A stretch of 64,000 nt of DNA from Candidatus Rokuibacteriota bacterium. Lineage in GTDB: Bacteria > Methylomirabilota > Methylomirabilia > Rokubacteriales > CSP1-6. The DNA lies in contig QHSU01000065.1 of the NCBI GenBank assembly GCA_003220535.1, forward strand, positions 1-64,000, given 5' to 3'. The notes under the pieces were generated by a model. The model saw nothing but the letters and a program-made list of their open reading frames with translations. It was not told where the DNA came from and made no database searches. Shown here in pieces: positions 16,285-23,775 of the stretch (the stretch's first letter is position 1; each line of letters starts with the position of its first letter). The translations under genes were made by a program, and so were the position numbers.

Positions 16285-17109
16285 ATGGATCGAGATCGGG
16301 CGCTTCACGACTTCAGGGACCTCGTGCGGATGCCCGAGATCGATCTCGCCGCGGCCGCCCTCGCAGTCGCCCGAATCGAGTACCCGGACCTCGCGCCCGA
16401 GCGTTCCCTGGCGAAGCTCGACGATCTCGCTGCGCGCTCGCGTGTGCCGAAGCGGGGGGACGGGCGGCGCGCCGTCGCCCGGCTCCGCGACTTCCTGTTC
16501 GAAGAGCAAGGGTTTCGCGGGAACGCCGACGACTACTACGACCCTCGCAACAGCTGCCTCAACGATGTCCTCGATCGCCAGCTCGGGATCCCGATCACCC
16601 TGGCGGTGCTCACCATGGAGGTCGGGCGGCGGGTAGGGCTGGAGATTCTGGGTGTCGGCCTGCCCGGCCACTTTTGCGTGGGCGCGCCGATCGGCGGAGA
16701 GTTGGTGTTGCTCGACCCGTTCGGCGGCGGCCGCGTGCTGGAGCGTGCGGAGGCCGAAGCGGTCGCGTCGCGCGCCGTCGGGCGCCCGGTCAAGCTCACC
16801 GACGCCCACTTCGCCCCGGCGTCGAAGGCCCAGATCGTCGTGCGGATGCTCAGGAATCTCCAGGGGATCTATGCCCGGCGTGAGGACTGGGCCAAAGCGC
16901 TGGCCGTCATCGACCGGCTGCTCGTCGTCGAGGCGGACGCGCCGATGCACGTGCGCGACCGTGGCACCGTCCTGGTGAAGCTCGGCGACCTTCACCGAGG
17001 GGCGTCCGAGTGGGAGCGCTACCTGACCCGGTATCCGCAGGCCCGCGACGCCGCGGCGTTCAAGGAGGAGCTGAGGCGGGTCCGACAGACGCTGGCGGAA
17101 CGGAACTGA
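16285..17109 (+). CDS. SirB1-family protein (transglutaminase-like plus TPR region)
   Basis: The 274-residue protein has the SirB1 transglutaminase-like core: FFEEQGFRGN-like sequence followed by DDYYDPRNSCLNDVLDR, LGIPITLAVLTMEVGRRVGL and GVGLPGHFCVG (His and Cys near residues 132-134). A C-terminal tetratricopeptide-like region follows (NLQGIYARREDWAKALAVIDR). SirB1 proteins are widespread, but their biochemical role is unclear. ATG 16285 was chosen over a TTG one codon upstream. It lies ten bases after the ferritin-like gene. Confidence 0.85.
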   Translation: MDRDRALHDFRDLVRMPEIDLAAAALAVARIEYPDLAPERSLAKLDDLAARSRVPKRGDGRRAVARLRDFLFEEQGFRGNADDYYDPRNSCLNDVLDRQLGIPITLAVLTMEVGRRVGLEILGVGLPGHFCVGAPIGGELVLLDPFGGGRVLERAEAEAVASRAVGRPVKLTDAHFAPASKAQIVVRMLRNLQGIYARREDWAKALAVIDRLLVVEADAPMHVRDRGTVLVKLGDLHRGASEWERYLTRYPQARDAAAFKEELRRVRQTLAERN

Positions 17110-17126
17110 GAGATTAGACCACCGCA

Positions 17127-18431
17127 ATGATCGTGCAGGGCGCGTGGCGCGTCGCCTACCGCTCGGTCGCGTGGCTGGTCATCGTCGCCTTCCTGACCGT
17201 TTCCTGCGCCTCGCGCAGCGTGTCCCCGATCGGCGCCGGCGGCCAGCCCTTCAAGCCCGAAGCCGACGAGCTCCGACTCTGGGCCCAGGCCGAGAAGGAA
17301 GAAGAGCAGCTCCAGAAAAAGGCCAAGCCCTACGACGATCCGCTCCTCGAGGAATACCTCGCCAAGATCGGCGACAAGCTTACGTCGGACGAGGTGCGCG
17401 CGGCCGGAGGCCCGGGGTTCCGGTTCGGCGTCATGCGCGACCCGACGCTGAACGCGTTCGCGATGCCCAACGGACGGATCTACATCCACACCGGACTGCT
17501 GTCGCGCCTCGACAACGAAGCGCAGCTGGCGATGATCGTCGGCCACGAGATGACCCACGTCACCAACCGCCACGCGCTCAGCTTCACGCGCGACGCCCAG
17601 AACAAGCAGATCCTCTTCACCGTGCTGGCCATCGCCGCCTCCATCGGCGTCGCGGTCGCCGCAGGCTCGCGCGCGGGATCGGGCGACTACATCGGCGGCG
17701 CGGTCCTGAGCCAGACCGCGAACGTGGTCCTCGGCCTGGGGCTCCAGCTCGCCGCCATCGCGGCGATCAACGGCTACGGGCGCGACCTCGAGCGCGAGGC
17801 GGACGCGGGCGGGATGGAGAACCTGGTCCGTGCCGGCTACGACCCGAAGGAGGCGCCCAAGGTGTTCGACCTCCTGCGCAAAGAGTCGAAGGACCGCGGC
17901 AGCCTCGAGACCTTCTTCTTCGGCAATCACCCGCGGCTCACCGAGCGGGTCGAGACCACCACCGAGCTCGTCAACAGCAAGTACGCGACGGCGGCGGCCG
18001 CGTCGGATAGCGTGCGGAACACCGAGGACTTGGGTCTGCGGGTGCGCACCGTCGTGCGTGAGAACGCCCGCCTCGACATCCAGGCCGGCCGATTCAAGCT
18101 CGCGCAGGAGCAACTCGACCGCGTGCTCGCGATCACCCCGAAGGACCCGGTGGCGCAGCTCTACTACGGCGACCTCTACCGCCTGCAGTCGCAGCGGGCA
18201 CGTGACGCCGGGGACAAGGCCGACAAGGCCAGGAAGGCCCTCGAACGCTACGAGCGCTCGGCGGAGCTCGACCCGGCCTTCCCCGATCCGTTCCGCCAGC
18301 TCGGGTTCCTCTACTACCAGCAGAAGGAGACCGAGCGGGCGAAGGCGGCGTTCCAGAAGTACCTGGCGCTCAAGCCGGAGGCGCCCGACGCTCCGCGCAT
18401 CAAGGAATATCTCGTCGAGTTCGATCGGTAG
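17127..18431 (+). CDS. M48 family zinc metalloprotease lipoprotein with TPR repeats (BepA/YggG-like)
   Basis: This 434-residue protein begins with a lipoprotein signal (FLTVSC, lipid Cys at residue 27). The zinc motif HEMTH is near residue 140 and the third ligand lies in LEREADAGGM near residue 222. The membrane-like stretch between them (TVLAIAASIGVAVAAG) is typical for this family. The last 140 residues hold TPR units (AQLYYGDLYRL, FRQLGFLYYQQKETERAKAAFQKYLALKP). Relatives such as BepA act in outer-membrane protein quality control. The gene ends just before hairpin B. Confidence 0.92.
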   Translation: MIVQGAWRVAYRSVAWLVIVAFLTVSCASRSVSPIGAGGQPFKPEADELRLWAQAEKEEEQLQKKAKPYDDPLLEEYLAKIGDKLTSDEVRAAGGPGFRFGVMRDPTLNAFAMPNGRIYIHTGLLSRLDNEAQLAMIVGHEMTHVTNRHALSFTRDAQNKQILFTVLAIAASIGVAVAAGSRAGSGDYIGGAVLSQTANVVLGLGLQLAAIAAINGYGRDLEREADAGGMENLVRAGYDPKEAPKVFDLLRKESKDRGSLETFFFGNHPRLTERVETTTELVNSKYATAAAASDSVRNTEDLGLRVRTVVRENARLDIQAGRFKLAQEQLDRVLAITPKDPVAQLYYGDLYRLQSQRARDAGDKADKARKALERYERSAELDPAFPDPFRQLGFLYYQQKETERAKAAFQKYLALKPEAPDAPRIKEYLVEFDR

Positions 18432-18434
18432 GCA

Positions 18435-18582
18435 TCGGCGGGCCGGGGGCCGGCTGCTGCGGTCCTGGCCGAGACCCGACTGCAGTCACTCCGGCTCCTT
18501 GGTGTCATGCGCTTCTTGTCTAGTCAGTCCTGACTACACGGGTCTCGGGCAGGACCGCAGCAGCCGGCCCCCGGCCCGCCGA
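18435..18582. repeat. Large inverted repeat (hairpin B)
   Basis: A 33-bp perfect arm (18435-18467) and a further 10 bp (18469-18478, after one mismatch) pair with 18550-18582 and 18539-18548. The 60-base loop contains its own perfect 7-bp hairpin (TAGTCAG/CTGACTA, about 18521-18536). It lies between the convergent M48 protease and acyl-CoA ligase genes, so a role at 3' ends is possible. The rest of this 225-base gap holds no gene. Confidence 0.88.
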
Positions 18583-18656
18583 CGCCGTTTTCGAGCATGG
18601 AGGGCTCGAGCGCATAGGGCGGGGGCATGCGGTCTTGTTTGTGGGCAGGTACTCCT

Positions 18657-20123
18657 TCAGCGTCGGAGGTGGGATTTGAGGACTTTGCCGGTTGGGCTGC
18701 GCGGGAGGGCGTCGAGCACCGTGAGCTGTCGGGGGTACTTGAACGCAGCCAGGCGATCCCGGCAGTGGGTGACCAGCTCGTCGGGTGTGGCCGTCAGCCC
18801 AGGGCGCAGCGTCACGAAGGCGGCCACGTCTTCACCCAGCTCGGGGTGAGGCATGCCGACGACGGCAGCTTCGGCGACCGCGGGGTGCGCGAGGAGCACC
18901 GCTTCCACCTCAGGCGGGAACACCGAGTACCCGCCGCGGAGGATCCGCTCGCGCTTGCGGCCGACGATGGTGACGAGACCGTCGGCGTTCACCGTGGCGA
19001 GGTCGCCGGTGCTGAACCATCCGTCCACGAGAACCTCGCGCGTCTCCTCCGGAGCATTCACGTAGCTCTCCATCGCGGAAGGGCTCTTGATCAGGAGCTC
19101 GCCCACCGCGCCGTTCGGCAAATGGCGGCCGGTGTCGTCGACGATCCGGATCTCGACGCCCGGCACGGGTCGGCCGATCGCGTCTGGCGATTCGATCGGG
19201 TCCATCGCCTGATACGAGATCGGGCGGAAGAGCTCCGTCATCCCGTAGCCGCGGACGATCCTGATGCCGGTGCGCGCACGCCACTCCTGCGCCAGATCCC
19301 ACGGACACGGCGCCGCGCCCGAGACCCCGATGCGCACCGACGAGAGGTCTGCGGCGGCGAGGTCGGCGTCCAGGAGCCGGCGGAACATCGTCGCGACGCC
19401 TGGAAAGACCGTGACGCGATGGCGGCGGATTGCCTCGACGACCGTCTCGGGCGCGAAACGTTCCACCAGAGCCACGGTACCGCCGACGAGCAACGGAGCG
19501 AGGAGGGCGCCGTTCAGGCCGAACGAGTGGGCGAGCGGAAGCGTCGCCAGCACGACATCGGCGTGCGTCAGCGCCATCACCGGACCTGCCCACGACTCGA
19601 TCGCAAGCTCGAGCGCCGCATGTGACAGCACTGCGCCCTTCGGCCGCCCGGTGCTGCCAGACGTATACAGAATCAACCCAGCGTGAACGGGCTCGGGCGT
19701 GGCGGCGCGGGGGGACCCGGACGGCGGAGTGGGACCCCTTCGTGGGTGACGGAGCCGTCCGGGTCCCCCCGCGCCGCCACGCCCGAGCCCGCCTACGATG
19801 GCTGCATCGATGAGAAGTGTTGGTCTGAGGTCGGCGAGGATTTCGGCTCGCTCGTCGGCTTTCAAGAGTGGGTCGAGCGGAGCGACGGTGGCGCCGAGTT
19901 TCCAGCCGGCGAGCAACGCCACCGCGAACGCCCAGTGGTTTCCGATCGCGAGCGCGATGCGGTCCCCAGGCTGGACGCCCTTCGCCTCGAGGATCGCGGC
20001 GAAGGCGTCCGCCCGACGGTCCAGCTCGTCGAACGTGACCGCGCCGCCCTCCCAGACGAGGGCGGGCTTGTCCGGGGTGCGACGCGCGCTGGCCTCGAGG
20101 CGGCGAACGAAGCTCTCCGCCAC
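18657..20123 (-). CDS. AMP-dependent acyl-CoA ligase, interrupted in frame by a hairpin element
   Basis: The 488-residue protein is an ANL-superfamily ligase that activates a carboxylic acid as acyl-AMP and then CoA thioester. It has LILYTSGSTGRPKGAVLS (P-loop), RGYGMTELFRP, the hinge-region GDLATVNADGLVTIVGRKRE and the C-terminal lysine motif RSPTGKVLKSHL. Between LIDAAIV and the P-loop about 35 residues rich in Gly, Pro and Arg are encoded by hairpin C (19688-19791). The frame and all catalytic motifs survive. GTG 20123 matches the family N-terminus (VAESFVRRLEASARRTPDK). It lies eight bases after ubiD, suggesting joint action on an aromatic or unsaturated acid. Confidence 0.9.
   Translation of the reverse strand: MAESFVRRLEASARRTPDKPALVWEGGAVTFDELDRRADAFAAILEAKGVQPGDRIALAIGNHWAFAVALLAGWKLGATVAPLDPLLKADERAEILADLRPTLLIDAAIVGGLGRGGAGGPGRLRHPRRGPTPPSGSPRAATPEPVHAGLILYTSGSTGRPKGAVLSHAALELAIESWAGPVMALTHADVVLATLPLAHSFGLNGALLAPLLVGGTVALVERFAPETVVEAIRRHRVTVFPGVATMFRRLLDADLAAADLSSVRIGVSGAAPCPWDLAQEWRARTGIRIVRGYGMTELFRPISYQAMDPIESPDAIGRPVPGVEIRIVDDTGRHLPNGAVGELLIKSPSAMESYVNAPEETREVLVDGWFSTGDLATVNADGLVTIVGRKRERILRGGYSVFPPEVEAVLLAHPAVAEAAVVGMPHPELGEDVAAFVTLRPGLTATPDELVTHCRDRLAAFKYPRQLTVLDALPRSPTGKVLKSHLRR
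19688..19791. repeat. Large inverted repeat inside the acyl-CoA ligase gene (hairpin C)
   Basis: Arms of 38 bp (19688-19725 and 19754-19791) are perfectly complementary around a 28-base loop. The element lies wholly inside the ligase coding sequence and is read through without a stop on the coding strand; the opposite strand is also open because of the symmetry. It has the same build as hairpins A, B and D but a different sequence. No target duplication is obvious at its edges. Confidence 0.9.
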
Positions 20124-20131
20124 GGAGCCGG

Positions 20132-21487
20132 TCAGGCGAAGAAGTCTTTGAGGTTGATCCGCTGCCAGACGTCGGCCGGCACGCGGTGTCGGGGCGTGTA
20201 GGCCGCGAGCGAGGGCTTGGCCGTCGCGTCCACGCCCCACTTCGCGCTCATACCGTCCTCGCGGGCCGAGGGATCGAGGTCGGAGCCGCGCGCGTTCGTA
20301 ATGATCGTGATGTCACGGTCGGGTTGGCAGCGCGTCGCGATCGCCCAGTTCACCTGCCGGTCGTCGAAGACGTCCACGTCGTCGTCCACGACGACGATGC
20401 GCTTCATGTAGAGATCGGCGCCGAGCGCCGCCAGAATCGCGTTCTTGGCCTGGCCCGGGATGCGCTGCTCGATGGAGATGAAGCAGGTGAAGGGGCCCGG
20501 CACGCGCACCGCCTTGACCGACGGGACCATCGCCCGCACGGCACGGAAAAGGTTCGCCTCCATCGGGATCGTGGACAGGAGCATGTGGTCGAGGTGGGCG
20601 ACGGTGATGTCCTGGAAGATCGCGTCCCGCCGATGCGTGATCGCGTTGACGCGGACGATCTCGCGCTGGCGCTCGCCGAGGCTATAGCCCGTGAACTCGC
20701 CGAAGGGCCCCTCGGGGGTGCGCTGTCCCGGCAGGATCTCGCACTCGAGCACGATCTCGGCGTGGGCTGGCACGAGCACGTCGGAGGTCTGACACTTCAC
20801 GAGCTCGAGCGGCTCGCCCAGCAGCCCGCCCATGATCCCGCGCTCGTCCTCGTCGATGGATCCGATGGCGAGCGCGCCGAGGGCGATCGCCGGGTGCACA
20901 CCGATCACCAGCGCCAGGGGCAGGGACTCGTTCCGCGCCTCGGCGATCCGCTGGAACTCCCACAGGTGCTTGCCGGTCGTCAGGTGGATCGACGTCGTGT
21001 CGCGGCCCTTGATCTGGAGCCGATTGTAGGCGCAGTTCCAGATCTCCCGCGTTGGGTCTTTCGCGAAGGAGATCGCCGCCGTGACGTATGCGCCGGCGTC
21101 GCCCTCGTGGTGGACGATCTGGGGCAGGTCGTAGAGGTTGATCCGGTCACCCTTGAGGACAACTTCCTGCACGGGTCCGGCGGCCACGACCTTGGGCGGG
21201 AGAGGCTTCTCCATCGCCCGGAGGTAGGTCGCCTGCGTCGCCTCAGGCGCTGCGTTCATGGCGGCGGCGAGCCGCGGCCGGCTGGCGTGGAGATTGGTGA
21301 GGACCGGGAACCTGGTGCCCTTGACGTTCTCGAACAGCAGAACGGGCCGGCGCTTAGCCTCGCGCTCGAGCTTGACGACGAGCGCGGTGATCTCGTACCG
21401 CGGATCGACGGACCCCGCGACGATCTCGAACTCGCCCGCCTTCCGCCGCTTGATGAGATCGAGATAGCTCCGGAGGTCTTGCGCCAT
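20132..21487 (-). CDS. UbiD family (prenyl-FMN-dependent) decarboxylase
   Basis: UbiD enzymes reversibly decarboxylate aromatic or alpha,beta-unsaturated acids with prenylated FMN. The 451-residue protein has SYLDLIKRRKAGEFEIV at the start, NLYDLPQIVHHEGDAGAYVT, the core ECEILPGQRTPEGPFGEFTG (catalytic Arg/Glu region, residues about 250-270) and PGPFTCFISIEQRIPGQAKN. It pairs with a downstream CoA ligase. No UbiX-type prenyltransferase is seen here, so the cofactor must be made elsewhere. A -10-like TATCCT lies seven bases before ATG 21487 on the minus strand. Confidence 0.92.
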   Translation of the reverse strand: MAQDLRSYLDLIKRRKAGEFEIVAGSVDPRYEITALVVKLEREAKRRPVLLFENVKGTRFPVLTNLHASRPRLAAAMNAAPEATQATYLRAMEKPLPPKVVAAGPVQEVVLKGDRINLYDLPQIVHHEGDAGAYVTAAISFAKDPTREIWNCAYNRLQIKGRDTTSIHLTTGKHLWEFQRIAEARNESLPLALVIGVHPAIALGALAIGSIDEDERGIMGGLLGEPLELVKCQTSDVLVPAHAEIVLECEILPGQRTPEGPFGEFTGYSLGERQREIVRVNAITHRRDAIFQDITVAHLDHMLLSTIPMEANLFRAVRAMVPSVKAVRVPGPFTCFISIEQRIPGQAKNAILAALGADLYMKRIVVVDDDVDVFDDRQVNWAIATRCQPDRDITIITNARGSDLDPSAREDGMSAKWGVDATAKPSLAAYTPRHRVPADVWQRINLKDFFA

Positions 21488-21505
21488 GGCGCTTAGGATA
21501 CTGAA

Positions 21506-22201
21506 TCAGGCGTTGCCCGGCACCTTCTTTCTCCCGTTCTGGTTGTTGAGCCACCACCCCAGCGCGACGATGATCGCGGCCGGGACCAACGGCAACAGCC
21601 CGAGGCCGGGCGCCGTGTGGTCGATCCAGCGGGCGAGGCTCTGGTCCTTCAGGACCATCTCGCCCGCGACGTAGCCGAGGACGCCGCCGCCGAGCCAAAT
21701 GATCCAGACGAAGCGGTTCATCAGCGTGGCCAGGAGGCCGCTGCCCCAGACGACGATCGGCAGCGACAGCGCGATTCCAAAGACCACGAGCGTCATGTCG
21801 CCGTGGGCCGCGGCGGCGACGGCGAGCACGTTGTCGAGGCTCATGACCGCGTCGGCGAGGATGATGATCCAGACGGCCTCGCGGAGCGAGCTGCCCTGCC
21901 GCACATGTCCCTCGGCGCCAGTCTCCTTGCGGACGAGCTTGAGCGCGATCCAGAAGAGCAGCGCGCCGCCCACGAGCTGCAGGAGCGGGATCCGTAGCAG
22001 GAACGTCGCGACGGCGATGAACGCGAGCCGGAGACCCACCGCACCCGCGGTGCCCCACACGCGCCCCCAGAGCTGCTGACGCGTCGGCAGCGTCCGGACC
22101 GCGAGCGCGATGACGAGGGCGTTGTCGCCCGCGAGCGTGAGATCGATCACGATGATTCCGACGACGCGCGCCCAGAACTCAGGATCCATCAGAAAGAGCA
22201 T
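21506..22201 (-). CDS. TerC family integral membrane protein (YjbE-like)
   Basis: The 231-residue protein has seven or so hydrophobic helices and two copies of the TerC motif with membrane-embedded Asp residues: IVIDLTLAGDNALVIALAV near residue 18 and ILADAVMSLDNVLAVAAAA near residue 115. TerC and YjbE/YceF relatives are linked to manganese export and to metalation of exported proteins. ATG 22201 lies three bases after the stop of a 31-codon membrane ORF, with GGTGGAG of that ORF serving as the ribosome-binding site, so the pair is coupled. Confidence 0.88.
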   Translation of the reverse strand: MLFLMDPEFWARVVGIIVIDLTLAGDNALVIALAVRTLPTRQQLWGRVWGTAGAVGLRLAFIAVATFLLRIPLLQLVGGALLFWIALKLVRKETGAEGHVRQGSSLREAVWIIILADAVMSLDNVLAVAAAAHGDMTLVVFGIALSLPIVVWGSGLLATLMNRFVWIIWLGGGVLGYVAGEMVLKDQSLARWIDHTAPGLGLLPLVPAAIIVALGWWLNNQNGRKKVPGNA

Positions 22202-22204
22202 ACG

Positions 22205-22300
22205 TCACTCCACCAGCGCTTTCAGGAGCGCGACCAGAACGCGCCCCACCACGATGAGCGCGATGGCGATGGCCAGACCTTGATAGCGATTGACCGTCAT
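22205..22300 (-). CDS. 31-residue single-helix membrane peptide upstream of TerC
   Basis: A short frame starts at ATG (first base 22300) and encodes MTVNRYQGLAIAIALIVVG followed by RVLVALLKALVE. It has one membrane-spanning helix (residues about 8-28). GGGGAGA seven bases before the ATG is a good Shine-Dalgarno sequence. Its stop lies three bases before the TerC start, so it is the first gene of a two-gene unit. It is unlike a random frame because it is a clean hydrophobic helix with its own start signal. It could be a TerC accessory peptide or a leader; I do not recognise it. Confidence 0.6.
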   Translation of the reverse strand: MTVNRYQGLAIAIALIVVGRVLVALLKALVE

Positions 22301-22334
22301 CTCGTGTCTCCCCTGGGAGCGAACGAACGGAGTT

Positions 22335-22352
22335 CGCCGCCGATTGGCGGCG
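22335..22352. terminator. GC hairpin between the secreted ORF and the TerC unit
   Basis: A perfect 7-bp stem (CGCCGCC 22335-22341 with GGCGGCG 22346-22352) with a four-base loop lies after the minus-strand stop at 22382. A second 9-bp perfect hairpin (22420-22428 with 22434-22442) lies inside the end of that coding sequence. Neither has a T-tract, so termination is only a possibility. Confidence 0.3.
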
Positions 22353-22381
22353 TGCTTCAGGAGACGAACGGGACGACGGCG

Positions 22382-22705
22382 CTAGTGGTCTTCGGAGGAC
22401 GGGGCGTGGCTCGGGGACGGCAGGTGAGCGAGCCTCACCTGCGGGAGCCAGTCATCGGCGGTCGGCTGGCGTGCGGCCAGCGCCGGAGGCGCCACCCGAC
22501 GCGGCGACACCAGGTGCTCGGCGCGTTGCCGAGGGATCGCGCGCCGGGCGGCGATCGCCTGTCGACCGTGAGACTCCCGGCGGACATGGATGGACTCTTC
22601 GACCTCGGAGTCCTCGACGTCGAACTCGAAGGCGCCCGGCAGCGGCGTCGTGAGATCGAACGACAGCCAGGCCGTCAGCAAGAGCAGGATCCGACGCGTT
22701 CGCAT
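22382..22705 (-). CDS. Small secreted hypothetical protein
   Basis: The 107-residue protein is not recognised. It begins with a short basic stretch and a hydrophobic core (MRTRRILLLLTAWLSFDL), consistent with a signal peptide, followed by an acidic patch (FEFDVEDSEVEESI) and an Arg/Ala/Pro-rich tail. ATG 22705 is preceded, seven bases away, by a -10 box TACAAT on the minus strand (22713-22718), the same arrangement as at 748. The C-terminal two thirds are of low complexity, so the gene could be decayed or spurious. Confidence 0.45.
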   Translation of the reverse strand: MRTRRILLLLTAWLSFDLTTPLPGAFEFDVEDSEVEESIHVRRESHGRQAIAARRAIPRQRAEHLVSPRRVAPPALAARQPTADDWLPQVRLAHLPSPSHAPSSEDH

Positions 22706-22730
22706 CGGGTCTATTGTACGCGGACGCCGC

Positions 22731-23741
22731 TCAGAGCTTGTAGAGCGTGCGGCAGTTGTCGGCCAGCACCTTGCGCTTCTGGGCGTCGGTGAGGTCGCCG
22801 CGGTCCCTGATCTCGTCGATCGACTCGGGGTAGCTGTGGTCCCAGTGCGGGTAGTCGGACGCGTAGACGATCTGGTTCTCGCCGCAGAGCTTCAGCGCCT
22901 GGGGCAGGAGCCACTCGTCGGCCTCGCACGAGAAGTAGATCTTGCCCGACCGCACGTAGTCGCTCGGCTTCTTCTTGAGGGCCGGCGCCTCGATCTCCCC
23001 GCGCTTGGCGTACTCGTCGTCCATCCGCTCCATCCAGTACGGCGCCCAACCGCAGCCGGCCTCGAGAAAGGCGATGCGGACGTCGGGGAAGCGCTCGGGG
23101 ATCCCCTCGAAGACGATCGAGGTGAGCTGGCGCATCTGGCCGAAGGCATGCGAGCAGGTGTGCGCCTGGATGAACGACGGGAACAGATCGACGCCGGCGC
23201 CCCCGAGGTGCGAGCCCGAGGCGTGGATGCCGAGCATCACGTCGAGCCGCTGGGCTTCCTCGTAGACCGGCATGAAGCGCTCATCGCCCAGGACGTGGCT
23301 GCCGTCCGCCGACAGCATCGCACCGGAGTGGCCGAGCTCGCGCACCGCGCGGCGGAGCTCCTTCGCCGAGGCCTCCGGGTCCTGGATCGGCAGGAGGGCG
23401 ACCGACTTCAGGCGCGGGCTTTTCTTGATGAACTCCTCGTGCATGAAGGTGTTGTACGCCCGGCAGAACTGCACGGCCCAGGCCCGGTCCTTCAGAAAGG
23501 ACATGAAGAGCCCGAGCGTCGGGAAGAGCACGGCCGCTTCCATGCCGCCCTTGTCGAGCGCTCGCAGCCACTCGTCGGCGGTTCCGGCCGTGTCGTGGAA
23601 CTTCGTGATGAGCCGCCGGTCCCAGCCGTCGGACGGCACAAGCGGGAAGGAGAGCTGCCGATCGCGGTACGGCGCGTCCATGTACTTCACGAGCTGCTGG
23701 GCGGTCTCGGTCACGTGGCCGTCGGCATCGAGCACCGTCAT
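22731..23741 (-). CDS. Amidohydrolase family 2 protein (metal-dependent hydrolase/decarboxylase)
   Basis: The 336-residue TIM-barrel protein starts MTVLDADGHVTE, where D-G-H replaces the usual H-x-H. It has MLGIHASGSHLGGAG near residue 170, FLEAGCGWAPYWMERM near residue 230 and the closing YASDYPHWDHSYPESI near residue 285 that contains the metal-binding Asp. Such proteins are hydrolases or non-oxidative decarboxylases of aromatic and related acids. GGAGGAAACGGCG places the start at ATG 23741 rather than five codons upstream. It clusters with a ThDP enzyme and a second amidohydrolase. Confidence 0.88.
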   Translation of the reverse strand: MTVLDADGHVTETAQQLVKYMDAPYRDRQLSFPLVPSDGWDRRLITKFHDTAGTADEWLRALDKGGMEAAVLFPTLGLFMSFLKDRAWAVQFCRAYNTFMHEEFIKKSPRLKSVALLPIQDPEASAKELRRAVRELGHSGAMLSADGSHVLGDERFMPVYEEAQRLDVMLGIHASGSHLGGAGVDLFPSFIQAHTCSHAFGQMRQLTSIVFEGIPERFPDVRIAFLEAGCGWAPYWMERMDDEYAKRGEIEAPALKKKPSDYVRSGKIYFSCEADEWLLPQALKLCGENQIVYASDYPHWDHSYPESIDEIRDRGDLTDAQKRKVLADNCRTLYKL

Positions 23742-23775
23742 CGCCGTTTCCTCCATCGGGGAATCGCTTCGATCC

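Noticed and set aside
19683-20201. A 172-codon plus-strand frame opposite the acyl-CoA ligase
   Set aside because: Its first part is the mirror reading of hairpin C and the remainder is antisense; the ligase motifs lie on the minus strand.
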